Below are positions 1 to 8,053 of a stretch of 26,290 nucleotides of DNA, piece after piece. Each line of letters begins with the position of its first letter. Within the stretch, counting starts at the first letter, position 1. The DNA lies in NCBI GenBank assembly GCA_023417885.1, contig JAEZED010000005.1, positions 1-26,290 of the forward strand. Reading direction: 5' to 3'. Origin of the DNA: Planctomycetota bacterium (lineage in GTDB: Bacteria > Planctomycetota > Phycisphaerae > Tepidisphaerales > Tepidisphaeraceae). Both the position numbers and the translations under genes were made by a program. The notes beneath the pieces were generated by a model. The model had not been told where the DNA came from. It made no database searches and saw nothing but the letters and a program-made list of their open reading frames with translations.

Positions 1-2886
1 CGCCGTGTCTGACCCGAGCTCGCCGTCGATCAGGTAGTTCTGCACGTTCGCCACCGACGCCACCGCCGCGGGGAAGGTGGGGCCGGAGGCAGCGATGATC
101 GCGTAGCCGTCGTTCGTCGTCATCGCGAAGGTGTCGTCGCCGTCGGTGCCGCTCATCGCGAAGCGATCGACCCCGGAGCCGGCGTCCACGGTCGGGCTGC
201 CGTCGCCCGCCTCCCACTCGATCACGTCGTTCCCGTCTCCGCCGAAGACCTGGTCGTCGCCGGCGCCGAGGGCGATCACGTCGTCGTCGTCCCCGCCATG
301 GAGCTCGTCGCCAGCGGTCCCGGCAATGAGCGTGTCGTCCCCTTCCTCTCCGAAGAGCTGCCCGGGGCCGGCCCCGCCCACGAGGCGGTCGTTGCCGGCC
401 CCCCCTTCGAGAAGATTGAGGATCTGCCCCATGGTGCTCGTCAGGTGATCGTCCCCGGCGTCTCCGGCAAGGTGGGAGGTCGCGGCGTTGCTCAGGAGCG
501 TGTCGTTGCCCGATCCGCCGCTCATGAAGACGGTTCCGGCGCCGAGGTACTCGAGGCGGTCGTCGCCCGATCCGCCGGTAAGCTGCGCCTCGACGTCGAG
601 TCCTTCGATGCGCACGGTGTCCTTCCCGGAGCCACCGTCGGCGATGATGAGGGCGGGCATGGGGTAGTGCTGCGTCGTGCCGAATGCGCTGACTGCCACG
701 CCGTCGCCGTCGGGGAAGACCTGGAAGATCTCATCGACGTGATCCACCTCGAAGTTGCGGGCGTCGCGGCGTGCCTGGGAGCCCATGTTCAGCAGGAGCA
801 CGCCGTTCTGGTCGTCGTACTCGGCGAGGAAGACGTCCGGCGGATTGAACGGGTCGATGAGGCAGCCGCTGATGTCGAAGAGCGTCTTCTCGGCGAGCGT
901 GAACTCCTTGGAGTACCCGATGAAGCCGAGCACGGGCAGGTCGACGCCGATCTTGACGACGAGGTCAAGGAAGGCCCTCGCCGAGCCGCTGGCGTGCAGC
1001 AGGCAGTCCATGAGTTCGCTGTAGAGCCGGACAGTGTCCGGGTTGTTGTCGACCTCGTCGGCGGGGTTCTCCGGACGACGCGCCTCGATCGCAAAGTCCG
1101 CCTCGATGCCCCCTTCGAGCGACACCCCGAAGAAAGGCACGCCGGCGGAGACGTAGGCGGAGAGCACGCCGCCGAGGAACATGGTGGAGCCGTCGGCGAT
1201 GTAGAAGCCGTCGAGCAGGCGCGCCGGCTCCTGGAAATCGGAGGCAATGAAGCTGCGCAGGCCGAAGGAGTCAAGGCCGAGCTCGACGTGGATCCCGGCG
1301 TTGACGCTCACATCGAACCCGCCGTCGATGCCGAAGGGGAAGATGGTGTCGAAGCTGAAGTCGGTCTCCTCCGGCGGCGGTGACTCGTAGTCGACGCTCA
1401 GGCTCATGAGCTGGGCCTCCCGGCCCAGGAGCAGCGGGAAGACCGCCGCCGTCGGGTCGGTCATAAGCGGGACGCTGAAATCCACGCCGCTGCTGAAGCG
1501 GTCGATGACGTCGTTGAGCGGGCCGGCGATCTGCGCCGGAAGGTTGTCGGTGATGGCCTGCTGGAGCTGGGCGAGGTCGAAGGTGACTCCGCCGCCGAGC
1601 ACCAGGGAGGAGAGTTCGTCGGAGGTGATCGCGTTCTTCGCGTCGACGAAGCGCAGGTCCGACTCCCCCTCGCCTGTGATGTCGAAGCCCCCGAAGTTGA
1701 TGTCGAAGCCGCTCCCGCCCCCGTCCGACTCGAACATCTCGATGAAGTCGATGACCTCGACAACGGTGATGATGGCCTCAATGTACGACTGGTAGTTGGG
1801 CGGGATGGAATCGCCCGCCAGCTTCATGACGCCTTCGGCGAGCCCGATGAGGTTGACGTCAATCCCGAGCTGGTCGAGGACGGGGAGCGGTTCTGTGAGG
1901 ACGTCGGTGATCGGCTCGATCGCGTTCAGCACAGGCTCCATCGCGTTCACCAGCGGCCCGAGGATCCGCGCGACGGCGCCGTCGAGGCTGATGTGCACAT
2001 CCTGGAAGCGCGCCTCCGGCTGCTCCTGGAGGTCGGCCCAGTCCAGCACGAACGTCGCCCCGAGGTCGGGGAAGTTGTTGCCGACGTCCACCACCAGGTC
2101 CAGCGCGATCGTCGCCGAGCCGGTGATCCCGGTGAGCGCCACGCCGCCCGGCAGCACGTCGAGCGAGAGCGTGCCCAGCACGCCGGAGTCGAGTCCGGGC
2201 TCCGCCGCGTCGGTGATCGCACCGTGCAGGAAGCCGACCGTCGCCTCGATTGCGGCGTCGTCGCTCAGGCCCGCGGAGACGGAGATCGACAGGTCGTCCC
2301 CGGCGGTGTCCGGGGTGAAGGTGGGCTCCTCGCCGTTGCCAGGATCGTGGTAGGTGAAGCCGAGGCCGCTGTAGGAGAAGCTGAGCTCGCCGACGAGTCC
2401 CCCGCTACTGTGGATATAGAAGGGGAGGCTGCGCAGGCCGACGTCGAACGAAAGGTCCAGCGCCCCAAGCTCAACCGTGCGCCCCAGATCCATGGTGACG
2501 CCGACGGTGTCGGCGCTGAGCGTGACCTGCGCGTTGCTGATTGCGTCGAAGGAGTTGAGCAGATCCTCGAGGTCCTGCGCACCGGCATCGTCCGGCAGCG
2601 CGTCGATCTGCGACTGAAGGTCCTCCCCCAGGTCATCCAGGAACGCCGCCGCCTCGGCCGCCTGCGGGCCGATGACAGGAACCTGCGCCAGGAGCTCGGT
2701 CGGATCGCCGAAGGTCGCCCTCACGTCGTCGCGCAACTGCTGGACGTGATCGAGCAGCTCCTGTGCCATGCCGCTGAGCAGGTCCGAGGCCAGCAGCACG
2801 CGACGCTCCAGCGGCTCCACCGGCCGCGGGCGGTGGGGGAGGCGATCGGACGGGCGGGCGCGTTTGCGGGAGTGGCGGCGTGGCAT
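1..2886 (-). CDS. LEPR-XLL / RTX calcium-binding secreted protein, partial (3' end beyond window)
   Basis: Reading down from the ATG at 2886-2884, every codon to base 1 is open (962 codons, no stop), so the C-terminus lies outside the window. The N-terminus is Arg-rich and carries VEPLERRVLLAS at residues 23-34, which matches the LEPR-XLL motif found at the start of large exported proteins in Planctomycetes. Residues about 50-740 are a long region rich in beta-type sequence (alternating G, D, L, V, S) that I cannot assign to a family. Residues 751-920 hold hemolysin-type (RTX) nonapeptides such as GGSGNDTL, GGAGNDRL, GEEGDDTL and GGDGNDVI, which bind calcium and form parallel beta-rolls outside the cell. 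A Shine-Dalgarno AAGGAG lies 8 bases upstream of the start. The likely role is a cell-surface or extracellular structural/adhesive protein; the substrate or partner is unknown. RTX and LEPR-XLL calls are strong; the function is inference. Confidence 0.92.
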   Translation of the reverse strand, partial: MPRRHSRKRARPSDRLPHRPRPVEPLERRVLLASDLLSGMAQELLDHVQQLRDDVRATFGDPTELLAQVPVIGPQAAEAAAFLDDLGEDLQSQIDALPDDAGAQDLEDLLNSFDAISNAQVTLSADTVGVTMDLGRTVELGALDLSFDVGLRSLPFYIHSSGGLVGELSFSYSGLGFTYHDPGNGEEPTFTPDTAGDDLSISVSAGLSDDAAIEATVGFLHGAITDAAEPGLDSGVLGTLSLDVLPGGVALTGITGSATIALDLVVDVGNNFPDLGATFVLDWADLQEQPEARFQDVHISLDGAVARILGPLVNAMEPVLNAIEPITDVLTEPLPVLDQLGIDVNLIGLAEGVMKLAGDSIPPNYQSYIEAIITVVEVIDFIEMFESDGGGSGFDINFGGFDITGEGESDLRFVDAKNAITSDELSSLVLGGGVTFDLAQLQQAITDNLPAQIAGPLNDVIDRFSSGVDFSVPLMTDPTAAVFPLLLGREAQLMSLSVDYESPPPEETDFSFDTIFPFGIDGGFDVSVNAGIHVELGLDSFGLRSFIASDFQEPARLLDGFYIADGSTMFLGGVLSAYVSAGVPFFGVSLEGGIEADFAIEARRPENPADEVDNNPDTVRLYSELMDCLLHASGSARAFLDLVVKIGVDLPVLGFIGYSKEFTLAEKTLFDISGCLIDPFNPPDVFLAEYDDQNGVLLLNMGSQARRDARNFEVDHVDEIFQVFPDGDGVAVSAFGTTQHYPMPALIIADGGSGKDTVRIEGLDVEAQLTGGSGDDRLEYLGAGTVFMSGGSGNDTLLSNAATSHLAGDAGDDHLTSTMGQILNLLEGGAGNDRLVGGAGPGQLFGEEGDDTLIAGTAGDELHGGDDDDVIALGAGDDQVFGGDGNDVIEWEAGDGSPTVDAGSGVDRFAMSGTDGDDTFAMTTNDGYAIIAASGPTFPAAVASVANVQNYLIDGELGSDTA

Positions 2887-2894
2887 GGATCATT

Positions 2895-2900
2895 CTCCTT
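2895..2900 (-). promoter_or_regulatory. Ribosome binding site of the LEPR-XLL gene
   Basis: Minus-strand AAGGAG sits 8 bases before the ATG at 2886. It fixes the start that places the LEPR-XLL motif at residue 23. Confidence 0.8.
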
Positions 2901-2927
2901 GGCGGAACTGTGCGCATCGGCAACCGC

Positions 2928-2949
2928 TCCCCCGCCGCGAAGCGGGGGA
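2928..2949 (-). other. GC-rich hairpin in the leader of the LEPR-XLL gene
   Basis: An exact 8-bp inverted repeat, TCCCCCGC / GCGGGGGA, encloses a 6-base loop (2936-2941). It lies about 40 bases upstream of the start codon and has no T-tract, so it is not a classical terminator. It could stabilise the mRNA leader or modulate translation, or it may be chance in GC-rich DNA. Confidence 0.4.
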
Positions 2950-3166
2950 TGCGCCGGCGCCCGGGGGCGGTGGCGATGGCTCGTGGGTGAAACCGGTCGC
3001 GGGGGCGCGGTGTCCTTGTGACATCGTGGTTGGGAACGCTGCGCCATAGGAGGCCGCTTCCCGGCGGCCGACACCTGCTGCATGGCTCAGCTCGCGTACG
3101 TCACGCGTGCCGAAGCCTGTCCCACAACCATGTACAAATCCCCCGCCCCAGCACCCTTCCGGATGC

Positions 3167-3194
3167 AACCTAGGCACTGGGCCCATGAGGTCAA
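3167..3194 (-). promoter_or_regulatory. Candidate sigma70-type promoter for the LEPR-XLL gene
   Basis: On the minus strand TTGACC (3194-3189) is followed after 16 bases by TAGGTT (3172-3167). This fits a housekeeping promoter and would leave a leader of about 270-280 bases before the ATG at 2886. It is a pattern match only, and its spacing is one short of the optimum. Confidence 0.35.
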
Positions 3195-3342
3195 GCAAAA
3201 GATCGGAATGTTGCGATGGGGTGCGCCGAACGCCATCGACGCTGCCAGGCCGCGAGCCTGCCACCGGCCAGCACCGCCGGCGCACAGGCATCGCCGCGCC
3301 CGCAGGAGCGCCCTCCGATGACGGCTGTAGCGTGCGGTTTCG

Positions 3343-6300
3343 TCAATCCGCCGAGGCGGCGCCGGCGCGACGGCCGGTGCGGGCTCCGCGGCGGGCGGGC
3401 GATTCGTCGCCGGCGGCAGTGGTGTCCGGAGCCGCCTGGGATGACTCGGCCCCGTCCACGCCCATGGTGCGGCGGATGAAGTCGAAGGTCATCTGGTTGT
3501 AGTGCCGGCCGAAGATGCCGTGGCGCGAGCCGGGGTAGATCATCATGTGGAACGGCCGCGCCGCGTCCTGGAGCGCCCTGGCGAAGCGCATCGTGTTCTG
3601 CGGGTGGACGTTGTCGTCGATCGACCCGTGGATGAGCAGCAGCTCACCGCGGAGGTTGCGCGCGGCGCGGACGGCGGAGCTGCGGGCATAGCCGTCGGGG
3701 TTGTTCTGCGGCGTGCCCATGTAGCGCTCGGTATAGATGGAGTCGTAGTCCCGCCAGTCGGTGACGGGCGCGCCCGCGATGCCGGCGGAGAACTTGTCGC
3801 TGTGGGTCATGGCGTAGCTGGTCATGTACCCGCCGTAGCTGTGGCCGGAAAGGCCGACGCGCGAGGTATCGGCCCACGGCTGTGCTTCGAGCCACTCGAC
3901 CGCCTCCTCCAGGTCCTTGGTCTCCTGCACGCCGAGCTGGCGGAATGCGGTCCAGGCCGAGGCGGGACCCTTGCCGCTGGCCGGGCGCGGGTCGACGCGC
4001 ATGACGACGATTCCCTCGCTGGCGAGCATCTGGTCCCAGGTCCGGCCTCCGCCCCAGTTGTCGCGGATCGAGGGGGCGTAGGGGCCGGCGTAGGTGGTGA
4101 TCCAGATCGGGTACTTGCCCGCCGGGTCGAAATCGACCGGCTTCACGAGCGTCGCCTCGAGCAGGAAGCCATCCTCCGTCTCGATCTGGAACTGCTCGTC
4201 GCTGCCCCACGCATACTCCTCGATGACGTAGACGGGATTCGTGTCGAGCGTGCGCACCTTCTCCCCGCTGGTCGAGAAGAGCGCCACCTTCGTGGGCTGC
4301 GTGCGGCTGCTCCAGGAGTCGATGTACATCGTGCCGGCCTCGTTCATCGTGACCGAGTGCGAGCCCGGCTCGGTTGTCAGGCGCTCGATGCCCGAGCCGT
4401 CGACGGCGGCGCGGTAGAGGTTGGTGGCGATGTGGCTGTCCTTCGTGCCGTTGAGGTAGACCACGCCGTTCTTACGATCGACGCGCTCCACGCCCCGGAC
4501 GTCCCACTCTCCCTCGGTGACGGCGTTCATGAGCTGACCGCGGCGGTCGAAGCGGTAGAGGTGCCGCCAGCCGCTGCGGTCGCTGGAGAGGATGAACGAG
4601 CCGTCGTCCAGCACCCATGGGCCGCCCTCAGGCGCCACCCAGGCCTCCGTCTCGTCGCGCAGCAGGCGGGTGATCGGCCCGCCGTTGCGGCCGACGGTGT
4701 TCACGTCCATCCACGTCTGCTCGCGGTTCTGCCCGAAGAAGTACGCGACGCTGGAGTCAGGCCACCAGCCGACGCCGCTGATGAGGAAGTCGTCGGGCGT
4801 GTACTGGGAGACATCCGCCCAGCGCACGGGCCCGCCGGCGACGGTGACGATCCCGAGCTGGACGTGGGGGTTGGGCGTGCCCGGCTTCGGGTAGCGCGCC
4901 ACCTCCACCTCCAGCGGCTCGCGCAGCTCGTCGGTGAGCGTGAAGGTGTCCACCATCGACGCGTCGGTGCGCAGGAAGGCGATGCGAGACGAGTCGGGGC
5001 TCCACCAGTAGGCCTTCCAGCTTCGGCCGAACAGCTCCTCGAAGTAGATCCAGTCCGCCTTGCCGTGTCGCAGCGTGTCGGTGCCGCCGGTGGTGAGCGC
5101 GCGCTCCGTCTGCGTCGGAACGTCCACCACGTACAGGTCATTGGAGCGGACGAACGCGACGAAACGCGCGTCCGGACTGAACTCGGCAAGCTCCTCCGGC
5201 TCCGGCGTGCTCGTCAGCCGCACCGCCGTCTCATCCGCGAAGCGATAAACATACAGGTCGTTCTCGTGGTCGATCAACGCCGCCGTGAAGTCGTCGCTGA
5301 AGCGGAACCGGTTGCTGCCCGCCATGTCGCGTGCCGTCCGCTCGTCGATCGTCGGGAGCTTCGCCAGCGCCTCGGCCATGACGGCGGGGTCGTGGAAGGG
5401 ACGCGAGCGGCCCGTCGATGCCTCCACCACCTGCAACTGGCGATCCTTCGTCTGGAGGTAATGGGTGTCGTCGAACCACCGGAGCCCGCCGACGGGGCTG
5501 CCGTTGAAGTTCGGCCGATCCCCGCCCCCGCCGCGACCGAAGCGTCCCCCGCCTCCGCCGCCGTAGATCAGGTCGTAGGTGATCCGCTTGCCGAAGGTGC
5601 GACCCTCCTCCAGCGGGCGCACGCCCGCCGTCAGGAGCGACGCCGGCTCGTCCAGCCGCAGCACGGGGAAGGCCTCGCCCTGCCGCACCGCGTCGCCGAA
5701 GAAGCCCCAGACCACCAAGCCGTCCTCCGACTGCGGCTCGAGCAGGTAAGACGCCAGCGCGCCCAGGGGCTGCGCGGTGCGCACCACGATCGTCCCCGCC
5801 TCGACGCGCCGCGACGCCGACTCGGCGGCGACGGCGTCGATGCGCGGGCGCTCGTCGCCGGTGACTTCGGTGAGCGTGTACGCCGTGACGTCGAGCTCGA
5901 TGTCTTCCCGTAGTTCCTCCACAACGACGCCGTGGTGCTGGAGATTCTCCACGACGTTCGAAAGCGAGGGGGGCAGCAGGTAAGCGTACGGCCGCTCCAC
6001 CGACACCGTCGGCGCCCAGCGATCCATCACCTCGACTTCGTACTCGCGCTCCGCCCCGGCCACCGGGCGGCGCTGTCCTTCGACGCGCTGCTCCTCGTAG
6101 CCGAGGATGATGTCCTTCTCCTCCAGCGGCGCCGCCTCGGTGCGCAGGGCGATCTGTTCGCTCCCACCGCGCACGGCGCGGGCGTCGGCCTCGCGGATCA
6201 GCTCCCGGATCTCCTCCTTCCGCTCCGCAGCCGCCAGGAGCACCTGCCGGGCGAACTCAAGCGAGCCGCGCACGCGATCCTCGTAGCTGGCGTAGGAGTA

Positions 6301-7236
6301 GCTCTCCGAGAGCACGCCGAGTCGGTTGCGGAGCCCGACGTAGTTCGTCCCGTAGCGGGCCTGCGCGGGGAAGCTCTCCCAGCGCGTGTGCTCGTCGGCG
6401 AAGTTGCCGTAGAGGAAGCTGTCGATGCCGGCGCGCTGCTTCAGGCCATCGCGCAGGGCGGGCAGGAACGTGCCGTATCCATACTCGATCACCTGCGCGT
6501 CGCCCGCGGGCACCTTGGGGCCGGCATAGGTGACCAGGAAGCGGTGGAGCGAGCCGTTGGTCGTGTGCCCGTCGAAGACGATCGCCGGATCCCACTGGCG
6601 CATGAAGCGCACCAGCGCCCGCGTCTCGGGCGCTTCGAGCTTCACGAAGTCTCGATTCAGATCCAGGTCCTGCGCGTTGTGTCGCCGCCCCGCGCCCTCC
6701 TCAGGGCCGGCCTGGCCCGGGCGCTGGCGCTGGATGGGCCCGAACTGCTCGTTGCCGTCCGCGTTGTAAATCGGCGCGATGACGACGACCAGGTCCTCGA
6801 GCAGCGGGTGGGCCCCTTCTTCCTCCGTCCGCGCCAGCTCTCGCGCGAGCATCAGCAGCGCTTCCTTGGCGTCCACCTCGCCGCCGTGGATGTTGCCGAA
6901 CAGCAGCACCACCAGCTTCCCCTGCTCGCGCGCCCGCGCCGCCTCCTCGGGCGTCTCCACGGGCGGATCAGCGAAGACGACCAGCGGGATCTCGCGGCCT
7001 TCCACCGTCTGCCCCATGCTGAGCCGGCGCGCCTGCGGGGAGCGCTCCGCGAGGCGATCCATCAGCTCGATCACCTGCGCGTGCGTGGAAGTCGCCTTGA
7101 AGCCGCTGGCCTCCGCGACCGTCCGAAGTTCGGCGGGGGCTTGGGGCGGCCAGGCATCCGGGCGCGCTTCCTGCGCCCGAACGAAGCCGAACAGCGGAAG
7201 CACGAGCAGCACGAGCAGGATCGCGGTTCTTTGCAT
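3343..7236 (-). CDS. Exported bifunctional peptidase: M14 zinc carboxypeptidase fused to S9B dipeptidyl-peptidase-IV-like serine peptidase
   Basis: A single 1297-residue frame. Residues 1-22 are a signal peptide (MQRT, hydrophobic core, VRAQ). Module 1 (about 23-555) is an M14 carboxypeptidase: zinc ligands H117 and E120 in NIHGGE and H224 in FDGHTTNG, substrate-binding N194-R195 in LNRD, and catalytic E311 in LSESYSY. A Gly/Arg stretch (559-573) forms the junction. Module 2 (about 580-1265) has a DPP-IV-type beta-propeller with the double-Glu motif WIYFEE (E733, E734) that binds the free amino terminus in this family, then an alpha/beta-hydrolase with nucleophile S1133 in GHSYGG, acid D1207/D1208 in DDNVH, and H1239 in SRHG. 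All catalytic residues of both enzymes are present. Expected role: degradation of peptides outside the cytoplasm from both ends. An in-frame ATG at 7335 is rejected because the 7236 start is followed directly by the signal peptide and avoids overlap with the divergent gene. The tail 1266-1297 is Ala/Arg-rich and of unknown role. Confidence 0.95.
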   Translation of the reverse strand: MQRTAILLVLLVLPLFGFVRAQEARPDAWPPQAPAELRTVAEASGFKATSTHAQVIELMDRLAERSPQARRLSMGQTVEGREIPLVVFADPPVETPEEAARAREQGKLVVLLFGNIHGGEVDAKEALLMLARELARTEEEGAHPLLEDLVVVIAPIYNADGNEQFGPIQRQRPGQAGPEEGAGRRHNAQDLDLNRDFVKLEAPETRALVRFMRQWDPAIVFDGHTTNGSLHRFLVTYAGPKVPAGDAQVIEYGYGTFLPALRDGLKQRAGIDSFLYGNFADEHTRWESFPAQARYGTNYVGLRNRLGVLSESYSYASYEDRVRGSLEFARQVLLAAAERKEEIRELIREADARAVRGGSEQIALRTEAAPLEEKDIILGYEEQRVEGQRRPVAGAEREYEVEVMDRWAPTVSVERPYAYLLPPSLSNVVENLQHHGVVVEELREDIELDVTAYTLTEVTGDERPRIDAVAAESASRRVEAGTIVVRTAQPLGALASYLLEPQSEDGLVVWGFFGDAVRQGEAFPVLRLDEPASLLTAGVRPLEEGRTFGKRITYDLIYGGGGGGRFGRGGGGDRPNFNGSPVGGLRWFDDTHYLQTKDRQLQVVEASTGRSRPFHDPAVMAEALAKLPTIDERTARDMAGSNRFRFSDDFTAALIDHENDLYVYRFADETAVRLTSTPEPEELAEFSPDARFVAFVRSNDLYVVDVPTQTERALTTGGTDTLRHGKADWIYFEELFGRSWKAYWWSPDSSRIAFLRTDASMVDTFTLTDELREPLEVEVARYPKPGTPNPHVQLGIVTVAGGPVRWADVSQYTPDDFLISGVGWWPDSSVAYFFGQNREQTWMDVNTVGRNGGPITRLLRDETEAWVAPEGGPWVLDDGSFILSSDRSGWRHLYRFDRRGQLMNAVTEGEWDVRGVERVDRKNGVVYLNGTKDSHIATNLYRAAVDGSGIERLTTEPGSHSVTMNEAGTMYIDSWSSRTQPTKVALFSTSGEKVRTLDTNPVYVIEEYAWGSDEQFQIETEDGFLLEATLVKPVDFDPAGKYPIWITTYAGPYAPSIRDNWGGGRTWDQMLASEGIVVMRVDPRPASGKGPASAWTAFRQLGVQETKDLEEAVEWLEAQPWADTSRVGLSGHSYGGYMTSYAMTHSDKFSAGIAGAPVTDWRDYDSIYTERYMGTPQNNPDGYARSSAVRAARNLRGELLLIHGSIDDNVHPQNTMRFARALQDAARPFHMMIYPGSRHGIFGRHYNQMTFDFIRRTMGVDGAESSQAAPDTTAAGDESPARRGARTGRRAGAASAD

Positions 7237-7297
7237 GGTCGGATGTATGGTAGCGAAACGCCGGTCAAAGCACGCCCCTGCGTAGAATCGGGAGCCC
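7237..7297. promoter_or_regulatory. Divergent promoter region between the peptidase fusion and the ABC exporter operon
   Basis: Only 61 bases separate the two divergent starts, so both promoters must lie here or inside the opposing genes. On the plus strand TAGAAT (7283-7288) resembles a -10 box, but no good -35 is seen. GGGAG just before the ATG at 7298 could act as a ribosome binding site. On the minus strand TTGACC (7268-7263) resembles a -35 box, but the downstream -10 is poor. The presence of a control region is safe; the boxes are tentative. Confidence 0.4.
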
Positions 7298-8053
7298 ATG
7301 CCCCTTCCCGCCCCTGTCGAAAGCGAGCCGGCCACTCCGGGCGAAGCGCCCGAGGCGGTCTTCGAGGCCCGGAAGCTCTGTAAGGTCTATGGCGAGGGGG
7401 AGGTGCAGGTGCACGCCCTTCGCGACGTGGACCTCGAGCTTTACGAACACGAGTTCGTCGTGCTGCTGGGCCCCTCCGGCAGCGGCAAGAGCACCCTCCT
7501 CAACATTCTGGGCGGGCTCGACATCCCCACGACAGGCAATGTCCGCTTCCGGCACCGCGACCTCACCGCGGCGAGCGATGCGGAGCTGACCCAGTACCGA
7601 CGCGAGCACGTCGGCTTCGTCTTCCAGTTCTACAACCTCATCCCGAGCCTGACGGCGCGGGAGAACGTCCAACTCGTCGCGGAGATCGCTGCCAACCCGA
7701 TGAAGGCGGAGGAGGCGCTCGGGCTGGTCGGCCTCACCCCCCGGATGAACCACTTCCCCGCCCAGCTCTCCGGCGGCGAGCAGCAGCGGGTCGCCATCGC
7801 GCGGGCGATCGTGAAAAGGCCGGACGTGCTCCTCTGCGACGAGCCGACCGGAGCGCTCGACGTCCATACGGGAATCCTCGTGCTGGAGGCGATCGAGCGC
7901 GTCAACCACGAACTTGGAACCGCGACCGCCGTCATCACCCACAATGCCGTCATCGCCGACATGGCGGACAGGGTGCTGTCGATGAAGGACGGGCAGATCG
8001 TGGACATTCGCCACAACGCGAGCAAGCGGACGGCGAGCGAGCTGGAGTGGTGA
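7298..8053 (+). CDS. ABC transporter ATP-binding protein (LolD/MacB-type exporter ATPase)
   Basis: A 251-residue cytoplasmic ATPase that powers the exporter encoded just downstream. Walker A is GPSGSGKST at 58-66, the Q-loop Q110 is in FVFQFYN, the signature LSGGEQQR is at 157-164, Walker B is VLLCDEPT at 177-184, and the H-loop His is H215. The short LGGLD after Walker A and the LSGGEQQR form are typical of the LolD/MacB/FtsE branch, which works with FtsX-type permeases rather than import permeases. The first 20 residues are an Ala/Pro/Glu-rich extension. The stop overlaps the GTG start region of the first permease, indicating translational coupling. Only one ATPase is present for two permeases. 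Confidence 0.96.
   Translation: MPLPAPVESEPATPGEAPEAVFEARKLCKVYGEGEVQVHALRDVDLELYEHEFVVLLGPSGSGKSTLLNILGGLDIPTTGNVRFRHRDLTAASDAELTQYRREHVGFVFQFYNLIPSLTARENVQLVAEIAANPMKAEEALGLVGLTPRMNHFPAQLSGGEQQRVAIARAIVKRPDVLLCDEPTGALDVHTGILVLEAIERVNHELGTATAVITHNAVIADMADRVLSMKDGQIVDIRHNASKRTASELEW

Larger units (their letters stand above)
2887..3342. other. 456-bp intergenic region between two minus-strand genes
   Basis: No convincing coding frame is present. Short open frames here have Arg/Pro/Ala-rich composition typical of GC-rich noise and lack ribosome binding sites. The region holds the downstream side of the M14-S9 gene (no clear terminator seen) and the leader of the LEPR-XLL gene, with the candidate promoter at 3167-3194 and the hairpin at 2928-2949. 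Around 3120-3210 the base composition is locally less GC-rich than in the flanking genes, consistent with a regulatory segment. Confidence 0.5.

Noticed and set aside
298..1383. A 361-codon plus-strand frame with a second at 1993-3021
   Set aside because: They are the complement of the in-frame codons of the RTX gene, whose repeats are unmistakable on the minus strand.
3150..3180. Possible sigma54 promoter (TTGCA preceded by a GC box) upstream of the LEPR-XLL gene
   Set aside because: The required GG of the -24 element is missing.
3502..5913. An 803-codon plus-strand open frame opposite the M14-S9 gene, with another at 5932-7383
   Set aside because: Shadow frames of a GC-rich gene with no recognisable motif; the minus strand encodes two complete enzymes here.
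7237..7335. Longer N-terminus of the peptidase fusion from the ATG at 7335
   Set aside because: It would bury the signal peptide behind 33 residues and overlap the divergent ATPase start.
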